The position numbers and the translations under genes are program-made. A model generated the notes under the pieces. The model was not told the DNA's origin. It worked only from the letters and a program-made list of their open reading frames with translations, and did no database searches. From Diphasiastrum complanatum (lineage: Eukaryota; Streptophyta; Lycopodiopsida; Lycopodiales; Lycopodiaceae), in assembly GCA_029204225.1 (NCBI GenBank), contig CM055096.1, positions 2,601,545 through 2,660,815 of the forward strand: a DNA stretch of 59,271 bases. The letters run 5' to 3'. Below are positions 32,751-48,110 of this stretch, piece after piece (position 1 is the first letter of the stretch; each line of letters opens with the position of its first letter).

Positions 32751-34305
32751 CAATGACGATGTAAATGACGAATTGTCTGCAGACGAGATTGATTGAATTG
32801 TATTAAAATATATATTCAATTGTTGCTAATAGAGATCTATTGTGTTTATATCTCAACATTTCATACAATACTTTACACTTCTCTTCTTCTTTATTCTATT
32901 GAAATACTTGTAATTAGATTAATTTCATTGTAATTAGTCATCAAACATATAGCTTCCTTTTCTTGCATGCCGATGCATTTTCGGAGTGACATTAATTTCA
33001 ACAACTGTATATGGTATATATTAATTAAGAGCATTCAAGTACCTACAGACAATATTCCAAAAGATATATCTAAAGTTTCGCAACAATGTGGACAAGAGGC
33101 TCATCATCACCCAATTGCAAGACACTAACTCCACAAAAATAGACCACAACAATGAGAGCAACAAATAAAATCGCCATAAATTAACCAGGCTTTTCAGTGC
33201 TGATCAATATTGAATCACACAATTAACATCATTTTGTAAATTTTTGCTCGTAGATAAAAAAATGAGCAACGATAGATGGTCCGGATGTTGTAGCCACCAC
33301 ACACCCACCATGATTGGATCGTCACATGGCAGCAATAAACACATTTTCGCAAATAATTAGAACAATTTATTGGCGAGAACACTAATTCTTATATAATAAA
33401 ATGAACAATACACTGACAAGAAAATTGATTTGTGCTTGATTAAATAGTAATGCTCCAACTCATATATATTTCCTCACATGATCACATATTGCAAGATTCA
33501 GCACTATATACTGTGGCCTCAAAAACTAAGATGAAGTATATGCATGGATCCGAATGAAAGCCTAGCAAGTGAAGCTGCAAAGCATCAAATCAAAATTGAT
33601 AAAGGTGGATCAAGTCATTGAGATAGAATGGATGCAGATTTTTCTTGAATTCATTTGATTTCATTTAGAATCATGCTCTGATCTTTTCAGCCGTTGTCGT
33701 CAACTCTCTAAGTCCATTATTAAGGGAGTGTGATATCAGCTACAAGGCAAGCCTTCACATACCCACCTTGAGGCTTGCAATTGGGGACACTCCCCTCAAA
33801 ATGGGCATAATCATGGAATGGGATGGTAAAAATTTGCTAAAAACCCAACTGAAAATGGTTTACAAAGATGTAGGCTTCATATTGACATGTCATTTTGTAC
33901 ATCCTAGACCCCCCTTGTAGCTGATAACACACTTCTCTTCTTCTTTGTTCTATTACGGTATTTGTAATTAAATCAATTTCATTGTAATTACTCATCAAAC
34001 ATATAGCTTCCTTTTCTTGCATGCCAATGCATTTTCAGAGTGACATTAATTTCACATCAGCTGAGCTACGATTGCTCATATGGGTATTACAATCTAGATT
34101 GCTTGACGATTTGATTGATGAATAGTAGTTGCCAAGATTTTTATAAAGCTCATTTATCATCTTGATATTAAAAAAACTTCATCAAAACAGTCTCTTGATC
34201 TGGTTCACATATTTCTGGCTTGCGCACCTACAAAACAATCACATTGAAATTAATTGTCGAAACACAATATTGATTGTGATTCTAAAAAAGGGCAACTTGT
34301 TAAAC
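32751..34305. other. Non-coding stretch with a 123-bp direct repeat pair
   Basis: No gene. A ~123-bp sequence (CTTCTCTTCTTCTTT...GACATTAATTTCA) occurs at 32878-33001 and again at 33930-34053, about 1.05 kb apart. Such spacing could mark a small TRIM-type retroelement or a local duplication. The rest is AT-rich. Confidence 0.5.
33728..33932. mobile_element. ~205-bp foldback/MITE-like element
   Basis: Ends form an inverted repeat, TGTGATATCAGCTACAAG at the left and CTTGTAGCTGATAACACA at the right (one mismatch in 18). No coding capacity. It abuts the second 123-bp repeat. Confidence 0.55.
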
Positions 34306-34890
34306 TGTAGTGGGTTTTTTTCCTTGCCTAACCTGAATCCAAGATCTAGTCAATCTGGCATCATAGAGACGGAGTTAGTTGTCATGCGTAGCTTCGTTCC
34401 CATGAGAGAGATAGTTTAGTTCAGATTTCAGCATGAATGGAAGATCTAAATCTAACTCTACATCCATTAACCCTACTCATTAACACTAAGACCCATTAAC
34501 ACTGCGATCCACAACAAAGATAGCTTACTCTTTCTCTCTCCTGAAAAGTATAATAACACTCAATCCCAAGAACATTCAAATCTAATAGTTAGCAATCCAA
34601 AGAAAGCATGAGAGATGGAGAAGGAAAGAAGAAGAGAATGGACATTCATCAATCCATTTCTAAAGAGAACCTATCTGCTTCATTGAAATGAGAAAATGAA
34701 CATGAGGAGCAACTCGAGTTGGTCCCTTCCTATAGTAGAGAGGAGGACCCTGGCCCTTGAATCCTATTGGTCTAGTCTTGCCTCTCTTTTTATTCAAATT
34801 TCAAAATTGTGGGAACCATCAGAATTGGAGGGAAACCCAACTTTATTCACTAACTTGACATTTAGGCCCTGCGACATTAAAAATCCTGCA
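34306..34890 (-). repeat. 3' LTR of the gypsy element
   Basis: TGTAGTGGG...TGCA; ~585 bp, similar along its length to 40096-40682. Its edges might extend ~11 bp further (AAAAGGCCTAA follows both copies). Confidence 0.85.
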
Positions 34891-34976
34891 AAAAGGCCTA
34901 AAGTCCTTTTATTGAATTTTAACTAATCAATCAAATAACTATGTGATCATCGGGTTGGACTTACACACGCAGGGTG

Positions 34977-35849
34977 CCAAATCCCTCTCACTTATCAACT
35001 AGGGTAAGGGTCGCCTTGGGATCCGCAAACCCTCCAACAGCATCCCCCACCAAAACTGGTGGCGGTCCCACGACACCTGCAATATGCAGTTATTGGGGAC
35101 TTTTATTGGCTTCGTGCCGAATCTTTATTAAATGGTACTGCACCTTCTCCATAATGTCGAGGCGTGCAGTATTAATATTCAAATTGTGTGGCAGAAAACA
35201 ACGGTGGGCTCCTACAATCCACTTGGAGGTTGTCCATGATGTGAAGCGTGATTCCCAGGTGTCTCCCATCATTGCCACACGAAAATATAAACGAGCAACC
35301 GGCATCTGATCTTTGATTTGCTCTGAGGCCATCGACTTATTTGGATCGAATGATAGAGGAGGAAGACAATTGTCCCATCTGGTTTCCACTTACGCCAACA
35401 GAGTTAGATCTTTAACAAACATTGTCGATTGTCGCACCGTTGGATCTGAGGAGTGGACATATTCTCTCTGATAGGCTTGTAAGGCACGGGAAATCCACTG
35501 AGATTGTCCAGTTGTAGGGCTGATGGATGATTGGCCAATTGGGCATATGGATGGTGATCTTGTCCATAGCCAACCCCAAATCCTTCCATTTATTTCTTCG
35601 CGGCATTGACACATAATAGGAATCTACCCGCAATTGGCGAGGCGTGGCAACGTAACTCCTAATTGACGTTGGAGTTTTTTCAAAAACAATGATTCTCCAT
35701 GCCGGCTGCTCTCCCAATGCAGGTATTTTATCCAACTCTTTGTTGGTCTCTATCTCAGAGGTCTTAAACTTCAAAACCCATCCACCACGTGAGGACTCAT
35801 GCAGATGTTGCTTTAAGAAGTTCTGGATCTCATAAATGTATTTTTCCAA
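34977..35849 (-). pseudogene. Accessory reading frames between integrase and 3' LTR
   Basis: Minus-strand frames of 145 codons (35849-35412) and ~99 codons (35389-35090) form a likely broken single protein. The first includes GGWVLKFKTSEIETNKELDK and VATPRQLRVDSYYV; the second VARLYFRVAMMGDTWES. Not recognised. Some Tat-lineage gypsy elements carry an extra ORF at this place, but this one could be captured DNA. Its downstream end (34977-35042) is repeated inverted at the window's right edge. Confidence 0.45.
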
Positions 35850-36300
35850 GACCTGAACCTATGAACAATCTAATTTTGACATTTTAAGATCATCTAATAG
35901 GTCGGTGAAGGTTAATAATGAGGTTAAGATGCTCAGCGAAGGTTTCCAAAATGGCATATCATTGATCCTTCGTTGGACTCAAAAATTGGGGTCTTTCTAG
36001 ATAGGAGCCTTGGCCCACCTCAAATTAGATAAATCTAGAGTGGATGTATAGTCTGAGAGCTCAATGAAAGTTTATGGTACTGAATAGGCTAAATCTGACC
36101 AAAATAGTGAGTTTCTAAGTCTTTTCCCATCAAAAAATTACTGTGTTTCCTTTTCCTATGCTGATGACTTTCTGACTTTAGCTCATCAGTCTTTTCTTAA
36201 TTTAATAATTTTTTTTTCTGTCTTTTTCCAAAAAAGTCAACAAATTAAATACTGAAAAACAAAAAATTGAAAAACAAATAAAATCAAAAAACCATTGAGA

Positions 36301-37829
36301 TCAGACTTGCTGAACTGGCGGAGCAGGCTGCCAAAACTTGCGTAAGCAGCTGCCATTCACCGGAGTATCAAATCGTTTTCCATCCAAGTGCTTAAGAATT
36401 ACTGCGCCATAGTTTAAGATTTCCTTAACTTTATACGGGCCTTCCCCGATAAACTTCAACCTGTCCTTGATCAGCTTGGTTTTGTACATTTATGCAAGAT
36501 CTCCTACTTTCAAATCTTTTCTGTGCAATCAAAGATCTGCCATGCCTTGCGGTGGGCTTTCTCTGCTGCTAAGGCATAAATTGCCATCAATCGGGTTTCA
36601 CATAATTTGTGCAACGCTTCATGATGGAGTTGTAAAGATGTATCATCATTTAAGGTGGCCTCTATGCGTAAAGATGGGATTAAAAATTCAATCGGCATGA
36701 CAACATCTTGTCTATAAACCAGTTGAAAAGGTGTTTGATTTGTACTATTTTGTAAGCAATTTTGAACGCGACAATGCTGCATACAGTTCATGTTCCCAAT
36801 CAGACCGACTCACTTCAACTGTCTTTGTCATAATGGTGCAAAGAATCTTATTGGAAGATTCAGCTTGGCCATTCCCTCTGGGATAGTAGGGAGTACTAAA
36901 TCTGTGTATAACAAAAAAATCTTCCAGTAAACACTTTATTGTTGATTAACAAAGTGTGTACCTCGGTCACTGACAATCTCGATCGGACATCCAAATCTAA
37001 TTATAATATTTTCATATAGAAACTTGGCCGTAGATTTCGCATCAGCCCACTTGGTCATGTAATCAGTTTCTATGACAATGTATCGGGCCTGAGATCCTTG
37101 TGCGGCAGGGTGAATAGGTCCAACATAATCCAGTCCCCATTTTTCAAATGGTCCTTGCGATAAAACAGGATTGAAGGGTTCATAGTTCTGTCGAGTAGGC
37201 CGTCGTGCTCGCTGGCAAACATCACATGTCTAAATAAAATTTTATGTGTCCTTGTGAAGCGTAGGCCACCAACAGCCTAATTGTAAAACTTTGCGAACAA
37301 TAATATCTGTAGAGAAGTGTCCTCCACTCAAGACATCATGTGAAAACATGATTAAATCTGGTACTTCATGCGGTAAAACACACCTTCGTAAAATATTATA
37401 TGATCCACGATGATACAATTGTCTTGCAAATAATTGATAAGGTTGAGCCTTATAAATCAATTGTCTCTTCTGTACTTTTGTCAGGGAGTCATTTGGTTGT
37501 CCTACCATCAGGTACTCAACAATATATGCTGCCCACTCAAGTACTGCTTCAACATACAATAATGTAGCATCTGACAATTCATTATCCACTTCAGTGTTAA
37601 CTGGTGCGGATTCGATTCGTGAAACGTGATCGACTAGATAATGTTGTTTTCCCTTTTGAACTACAATTCGAAAGTCAAATTCAGTCAATAACAATAACCA
37701 TCTTGCAATACGTCCAGTATTGCATGTCTTGTTTACCAAGTAAAGTAACAGTTGATGATCCGTATAAAATGCAAAGTGCGTTTCCATGAGGTAGTGATGA
37801 AATTTTCGAACAGAAAAAATCATGGCCAA
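36301..37829 (-). pseudogene. Gypsy RNase H C-terminus and integrase
   Basis: From 37829 the frame reads AMIFSVRKFHHYLM, FYTDHQLLLYLVN, RWLLLLTEFDF (RNase H), then the integrase zinc domain (HDVLSGGHFSTD...WWPTLHKDT). Further left, in other frames, come CDVCQRARRP, the core domain (WGLDYVGPIHP, IVSDRGTHFVNQ) and PFQLVYRQDVVMPIEFLIPS, ending in a chromo-like tail. Frameshifts near 37240 and 36800 break it. Integrase would join element DNA to the host chromosome. Confidence 0.88.
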
Positions 37830-38872
37830 TGCCTCACATTCTGTTGTTGAATAATTTTTTTCTGGATCTGTAAGCTGTCTACTTGCAATCGTATAGGATA
37901 ATCCTTCTTATAGTCACCTGGCTGCGTCAAAACTAATCCAATGGTGTATTTTGAAGCATCCATATGAACATGAAATTCTATCGTCCAATCTGGATAACGC
38001 AGTATTGGTGCTGAAGTTAATGTTCTTTTTAATTTTTCAAAGGTTTCTAACGCTTCTACTGTTTAAATAGGAACAATAGTCAGTTTGTATATAGATCGTG
38101 CTAAATCCACAAAGAAGATAATAAAGATTCGATAGTAGTTCGCATGACCCATAAACACGTAAACTCCACGAATTGTTGTTGGCGGTGGCCATCCTCAATC
38201 GGATATCCAGGCTACATTCAGCACATTTAGTGGAAACGTGATTGGTGTAACCAAAGTTCGATCTAATTGGAAATCTCTCTCAAATCTGATTGATTATCTT
38301 GTTGACACATATATCCTGCTGTACAATCAATCGTTGCAAGAGCTTCATTCCAATTGACCGTATTAGTTTGAGAATCGTAATGAACTCCCAAATTTTTCTG
38401 TGGTCGGTCACAAGTGTGATCTGTTGTTGAGGATTTGTCATCCTCTTTTTGAACCATTGGTTTGATAGTCCAAGTTGTAGGATCAATTTTAACTGCACGT
38501 TCACAATTTTCAAAAGTGATTTTTTCGGTATCCCAGGTACAAATTACTTGCGCAACTCATAACCATGGACGTCCCAATAGAACTCAATAAAGATTAGACG
38601 CTTCTGGTAAGTCCATCACTATGAAAGTAATGACAAACTGTACTCCTGCAGTCCTGATAGGTTGTGTCTATTAAGCCCATAGGAAACAGCTTAAGTTTAT
38701 CCCGAGGATAAATCTCACCATAGACTTTACAGGATTCATCATAGATCTAAAGAAATCTAACTAGATCTCTTAATCCATTATATTTGGGTAGATCCAAACG
38801 GGGTGCTCTTCTAACAATAATTGAATTGACTTCCTGTGGAGCACCTCCAGGAGCAACTCCAAGGGCAGCCAT
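37830..38872 (-). pseudogene. Gypsy gag start, protease end and RT C-terminal remnants
   Basis: ATG 38872 starts a gag-like MAALGVAPGGAP...LDLPKYNGLRDLVRFL, soon stopped. By ~38640 the frame has jumped to a protease-like VLLGRPWL segment, so most of gag is deleted. A 64-codon frame at 38457-38263 follows. RT C-terminal and RNase H start (TVEALETFEKLKRTLTSAPIL, DASKYTIGLVLTQP) lie near 38060-37900. The RT YxDD core is missing. Confidence 0.7.
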
Positions 38873-40077
38873 CTTTAAAAATTTAGATTAAGCAGACAAT
38901 GAGATTGGATCTAGATTTTTTAATCACAACTACCTCAGATTAGATCTTCTAGATCTATCCCATTTTCAAGAATTTGATTCTATATCATGAAAAAGTTTTT
39001 GAAATTCGATCAATCGATACTTCTCATAAATGATAAATCTCTCAAAATCCAACTCAAAATATATCAGATTTGATCCAAATTTTGATAGAGACTTGATCTG
39101 GAAAATCAGAAACTTAAAATAGGTTTGGCGAAGGTTCACTAGGCGAAGATTCGCTCGGTGAAGGTTCAATAGTGCTATTTTGGGCAAAAAACTCTTTGAA
39201 CAATTTTTTTTTGTTGATTTCTTGTGAAATAACCTTTGACGACCTCTCAGGTGAAAGATTTGACAAAGATACAATTATGGAAAAATGGGCAAAGGTTTAT
39301 AACACAAGAAAATACAGTTTTTGATGGTTGGCGAGGGTAAAATTCAAGATTTTCTATGATCTGATCAAGAAGAATCTTTGCCGAAATCAAAAATTGTATT
39401 TTACTATAAATAGAATGTTTTGGAAACTCGACAAAGGTTCTGGCAAAGGATCAAGAGTAATACAGGTAATTTTACAAAAAAGTGACTTTTTTGGCAACAC
39501 TATGGCAATATGACAACTGATTCTCTGAAACCCTTTCTATTTTTGGTATTATTCTTTGTCGACCTAGAAGTAGATAGATCTGAATCACACCTATGCATAG
39601 TGAATCGGGCGAAGGTTCTTTTTTTGTATTTTTAGAGTTTTGATGATTTTTTGATGTTTTTTGACGATTTTTCTGATGTTTCTGAAAATCTGCTGCAAAT
39701 TAATCTCTGCCCTTCAAACTGAAGGTTTTGTGAACAAAACCAAAGGTTTCTGCAACTCGGCGAAGTTTTCTTGAAAGAGGGTAAAAAGCTCTAAATTCTG
39801 ATGATGCTTTTTGTCTCTTTTTGACCAAATCTGGTAGATTTGACAGATTTTTGTTATTTTCTCTGATATCTCAAATCCAAATGGATCTTAAGATTGGTGA
39901 TCTAAATAGCTTTCCCTGTTTTAAAAATCAGATTAGATTTTAAACAAGCAAATCCACTCAAATCAGGCAAAATTAATCCCAAACTAACCCTAAAATGCAG
40001 ATCTTATACTATTCATGCCACAACAAGATGCCCAAAACAAGCTAACCATCCAACAATCATGCTGCAAATTGAAAAAT

Positions 40078-40092
40078 TGGCAACGACGCCAA
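40078..40092 (-). other. Primer binding site of the gypsy element
   Basis: Minus strand TTGGCGTCGTTGCCA, directly inside the 5' LTR, again resembling the complement of a tRNA-Asp 3' end. Confidence 0.7.
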
Positions 40093-40095
40093 AAT

Positions 40096-40682
40096 TGTAG
40101 TGGGTTTCTTTCCTTGCCTAAACTGAATCCAAGATCTAGTCAATTTAGCATCATAGAGATGGAGTTAGTTGTCACGCATAGGTTTGTTCCCATGAGAGAG
40201 ATAGTTTAGTTCAGATTTTAGCATGAATGGAAGATCTAAATCTAACTCTACATCCATTAACCCAACTCATTAACACTAAGTCCCATTAACACTACGATCC
40301 ACAACGAAGATAGCTTACTCTTTCTCTCTCATAAAAAGTATAATTACACTCAATCCCAATAACATTCAGATCTAATAATTTGCAAAATGCAAAGAAAGCA
40401 TGAGAGATGGAGAAGGAAAGAAAAAGAGCAAGGACATTCATCAATCCATTTCTGAAGAGAACCAATCTGCTTTATTGAAATGAGGAAATGAACATGAGAA
40501 ACAACTCGAGTTGGTCCCTTCTTATGGTAGAGAGGAGGACCCTGGCCTCTGAATCCTATTGGTCCAATCTTGCCTCTCTTTTTATTCAAATTTAAAAAGT
40601 TTGGGAACCATCAAATTTGGAGGGAAACCCAACTTTATTCACTAACTTGACATTTAGGCCCTGCGACATTAAAAGTCCGCCA
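40096..40682 (-). repeat. 5' LTR of the gypsy element
   Basis: ~587 bp, partner of 34306-34890, with scattered substitutions between them indicating an old insertion. Confidence 0.85.
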
Positions 40683-40693
40683 AAAAGGCCTAA

Positions 40694-43705
<3,012 letters not shown>

Positions 43706-46077
43706 GTTTGAACTTTTGGGAGTTTAGCCCCAATGTTGGTAGAAAATCGACAAATACACTAGGGCAATTGTTGGAATTCAATTTTTTTCGATTTATAAGT
43801 TTGTATACGGCTCAAATCAACTAGTTCTCCATCACAACACGGTGCTTGGGTAAAGTGGTTGACTGCGACCAGCATGTTCCAAGGCTCTTTACCACTGCCA
43901 ATAAAGAGTACAAATGCACTAGCAATATCATGTACTTCCAAAATTGCACATGTGGAACACCTATTAATAATAATTATACATATATAACAAAAACAAAACT
44001 TTATTCTCCCATGCGGAAGCCGCCCGTTAAATCTGGGCTCTACGTCACCAGCCGCCCGCCGCCAGTCTATACGGTATCTAATTTCTACTTCTTCTTCATT
44101 CTTGAATCTTCACTCATGCAGCCATTGGTTTTTTAAGTGGAGGATAACGTAAGAGAGCAATTCGTCCGGATCCGGGAAGGCGACTTTGGTAGCTGGGTGT
44201 TCACGAATGGCACTCAAAAACTTGTACAATTTTGGAGCTTCTTCCGCTGTGGGAACTCGTATACCTGCCAGTTCCACAAATACACGCAACCAAGCTGCCA
44301 ACGGTGCCAGACATATATCTGCATAGCCTATGCCAGCACCGTTGAAGAATGGCTTCGCATCAAGTTGAGTGAATCCGCTCTCAAGCGTCAGAAACTTTTC
44401 ATAGAGTTCGCTAACGCCGGCTTCTTTATTAGGATCCCCTTTTTTTGGTCTTCATAGTGGAGACAGCTAGTTGAAATATCTGCAGTGACCAAGACAGATG
44501 TCAGAATATACTAGTGTCGTTCCAGCTTTACAATTGAGCAGTACAGTAAGTTGAAACGTGCCCTACCTTTTTATCAATAAAATCGCCCCAGAAATGTGTC
44601 ATAGCTCGTGCATATGGATCCTTGGGAAAGAAAGCGGCACGTTAGACTCGGGAATCGCTTTTCCGCCATGAAGCAGCACCGGGATCTTTTTGTAGACAGG
44701 GTTAGATTCCAACAACAGTTGGCTTTTTGCACTGAGATTCTCCTCTATTAACTCGTACTTCACTCCTTTCGCCTCCAGAGCCAGGATTGCACGCATCGCA
44801 TAGGGACTGGCTCTTACTATCAGTAGTTTCACACTGTCCGTCTCCATTGAAGCAAATTTGTTGTTTCAAAGCTTAGCTGAACACGTTCTTTCCTGGGATT
44901 GATACCGTTATATAATCTTATAGTTAGATATCCGAGTCTGCAAAATTTCGACAAACTGCTCGTCACAAAACAAGCTTATGGATTATGCAGAAGCTCCACG
45001 GTTATGGCGCGACTCTCCACTTATACTCCTCAATTGCATTGAAACGAATTCAGACGGTACACCTCAGGAACGACCAGATCAATAGTTCCACGGAATAAAA
45101 AATAAAATGATGTTGAAAAGATCAGCAACCTTACATCGAACGTTGCTCGAAGGTTGAGATATAATAAGCTGCACAATTACGACACCTACAACGACTAGAA
45201 AAAGCGTGCTTCTGGATCGAACTACTAAATTCATATATATACGTCAGCTATAGCCACCGGCGGTCGCTGAACAGCAAGAATGAAGTTGCAGCTTCCTCGT
45301 TACAAACCCAGTTGCGTTCTACTGGCGAGTTTGAATGTCCAGAATCTACGCAAGTAGACATCCTTCAAACAGTTTTACGATAACTACTGGACTCGAGCAC
45401 ACAGTCAAAGACCCATGTTTAAAAGGTTGTCTGATTCTTCAACATTGTTGCATTAAAAGTCATACAATTGAAGAGACTCGTATTCTTATTGAATATTTGT
45501 ACTGTTGGCTATATTAATCTTTCATATGCTAGATTTTGTCCTTATATGCTAAACAGTTGAAGCTTTTGCTGGATCAAGCCCCATCACAAAATTGTGCCAT
45601 AATAGCCTATGGACACTGCATGAGCACAACATTTCGCTAACAAAAGTACATTCTCCTTCACCAAAACACACAAGAAAAATATGACATGTTTCTAGATAGG
45701 AAAATTGTAAAATTTCCTTGCTCCACACGTTTTTCCCTAGTTTAAAAGTTGATTTGGACCCCTTCTAACTAGGAAAACATTTTTTCTAGTTAAAAAATGT
45801 ATGTGCACAAATTTTATCTAGGAAAACACTGAAATTCCTACATACATTTGCACTATCTCTAACTAGTAAAAAGATTTCCAAGTTTTAAAATGTATCTTGC
45901 ATAGATTTCATCTAGGAAAACCCTTAGTTTTTTATAGATTTATTACAAGGAAAATATTTTCCTAAAAGAAAAATTTTAGTGTCTTTTAATCTAGGAAAAA
46001 ATTTAATTTCCTAGATACTTTCTGAATTATGGATTAAAAAATATTTCTATGTATTGTAAAGTTGTGCCTTTGTCACT
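43706..46077. repeat. GST module copy 3, centre of palindrome 2
   Basis: Matches module copy 2 from its GST 3' flank through the promoter and ~1 kb beyond, and extends ~100 bp further than copy 2. It includes the same truncated SINE (43827-43887). It lies exactly between the two arms of the second palindrome. Confidence 0.9.
44114..44847 (-). pseudogene. Tau-class glutathione S-transferase pseudogene, copy 3
   Basis: Exon 1 44847-44567 and exon 2 44479-44114, with the same splice sites as copy 2. Exon 1 is identical in protein to copy 2 through KAIPES, then a 37-bp deletion near 44645 removes [10 protein letters not shown] and shifts frame. In exon 2 the A-run near 44446 has seven A on the coding strand, one more than the frame requires. 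Near the C-terminus (44124-44138) a small indel alters the last residues. Upstream it keeps the TATA/TGACGT pair (45231-45248). It is non-functional as enzyme. Confidence 0.88.
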
Positions 46078-46174
46078 TGATATAGCTCAAAATGGATGCA
46101 ATCCATAAATGGAGATAGATTTTTACATGTATTACACGAGAAGTTGTTAATAACGTGATCAAATTCAAGGAATG

Positions 46175-48110
46175 TTGAGCTACTTTCCAACTTCAAATCA
46201 TTCAAAGTTGATGCGTCACCCAAATTAACAGCTCAAATATAAATTATGCCCGAAAAGCGATTTGGTGCTTATCATTAAGCTTAATTCATGAAATGATCAA
46301 AATTGACCAATCTCAATGTTAGGAGTTTCGGATTGTTAGAGCTCGATGCCTACACACAAAAAGCTCAATTTTGGTTCTCGTCTATGGACATGGCTCATTG
46401 ATTGATCAAATTTGTCTTATATCGACTTCAGTACATTTAAATTGCTCATGTTCGATCTCTTGTTCATAGAATTGATCCCTACGGCACAAGATTTTCCAAA
46501 TTTTATGTCACTTGAGATGACTCAATTTTGGCCCTCATCGCTCAAGAGTATTCATCGAGCGATTAAATCAGACAAATCCTAAGCTTAGGACAATTACATA
46601 GCTCTTATTTCATGGACATGACTCAAGATAGCTCAAATTTAACACACATGTAATTTTGAACTTTATTAGTTGACATGACTCATTGAGTGATCAATTTTTT
46701 TTTTTTATAAGTGTAGTACATTTAGACTGCTTGAACTTGATCCCTTGTTGATGAAGTTGTCCCCTATCACACGAGATAGCTGAAATTCAATGTATATCAC
46801 TCAAGATGGCTCGATTTTGAACATTATCACTCAATAATAAAATTAGAGGAATCTTGTGTCCAAGACTTTAAACTAGCACAAATTTTATGTCTACATGTCA
46901 TAATAGCTTCAATCCAATGCCTATATTACAATTTAGGCTCTAATCACTCTATATGGCTCATCAAGTGATCAAACTCAATCTATCTCAATTTCAAAGCATT
47001 TAGATTGCTTGAGTCCTATCTCTCATTGATGTAATTGGTGCATATCACTTGAGATAGCTCATATTGTTGTCTATATCACTAAAAATAGGCAAATTATCTC
47101 TTCAAATTACATTTGAAAATCTACTAATCAATACTCTAATTTAAACTATGACAATGAATGATGAGTTACTTGGGATCACTGAATTTTGGTCCCTACTCCT
47201 CAAGAATGATGAAATCGGATTAATCTTGAGCTTAAGATAATGACATATATCAAATCTCATCCATATGATTCAAGATAGCTCAAATTTAATGTGTAGCATG
47301 TAACTTTGACTTTTATAAGTTTACATGGCTTGTCGAGTGATTTCAAGTCTAATATGCTCAAATTTCCTTGAATTTAATCCCTTATTGGCGAAGTTGACCC
47401 CTATTGCACAAGATAGCTAAAATTCAATGTATATCACCCAAGATAGCTCGATTTTGGACATAATCACCTGAAAATTTTCATTAACTGATGAAATTAGAGG
47501 AATCATGAGTCCAAGACATTTAGCTAGCACAAATTTGATGTGTACCACTCGAAATAGCTCGAGTTTGATGCCTATACTACAATTTAGGCTTTAATCACTT
47601 GGCATGGCTCATGAAGTGATCGAACTCAATCGATCTCAACTCTAGAGCATTCAGATTGCTTTAGGTCTATCCCTCATCACTTGAGATGTGAAGTGACAAG
47701 ACAAACGATGAGTGTGATGGGAGAGATGAAGTACGAGAAATAGACGATGATAAGTAGTTTTTTCGTGAATGCAAGAAACTTGGGAAAGAGGAGGGTAACG
47801 AAGGGTTTGGAAAACTTGAATTATGTAACAAGGTGGTACATGAAAGAGGGGGGTAGAGGATGGATTCTCAAATGATGCAAATGAGACAAAGGGAGTGGAA
47901 TATAAAAAAACAAGAGAACATAGGTCGTGAAAAGAGTAGGGGTAGTGGGAGAGGACTGAGAAAGGGTGTGAGATGGGGGGGCAAATAGCCCAAATTATGC
48001 AACATACATAGGTATGAGAGAGAGAGAGAGAGGGCCGCGTGGGGGGTTGGGGTGGGGGGCTGAGCATGTAAGATTCATTTAAATGTGTGAAGGAGGTCAT
48101 TGCAAACTAG
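46175..48110. repeat. Extra block in the right arm of palindrome 2
   Basis: Interrupts the pairing between GGAATGT (46168-46174) and AATGGTGTCATAAG (48111-48124), which are nearly adjacent in the left arm. It contains more satellite-like motif copies (46300-47690), then a purine-rich stretch (47690-48100) with G-runs near 48038-48058. Either a 1.9-kb insertion here or a deletion in the other arm. Confidence 0.7.

Larger units (their letters stand above)
34306..40682 (-). mobile_element. Decayed gypsy-type LTR retrotransposon
   Basis: Two LTRs in the same orientation flank ~5.2 kb with gag, protease, RNase H and integrase remnants read on the minus strand. The primer binding site lies just inside the right (5') LTR. 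Element length is ~6.4 kb. No clean 5-bp target duplication was found. It sits at the left edge of the satellite-like field. Confidence 0.88.

Noticed and set aside
48030-48062. G-quadruplex at the G-rich end of the purine tract
   Set aside because: Only three long G-runs are present, so a stable four-run structure is not clearly supported.
47651-48100. 149-codon minus-strand frame rich in Ser, His and Pro
   Set aside because: It reflects the purine-rich strand bias; no start context, motif or copy in the other arm.
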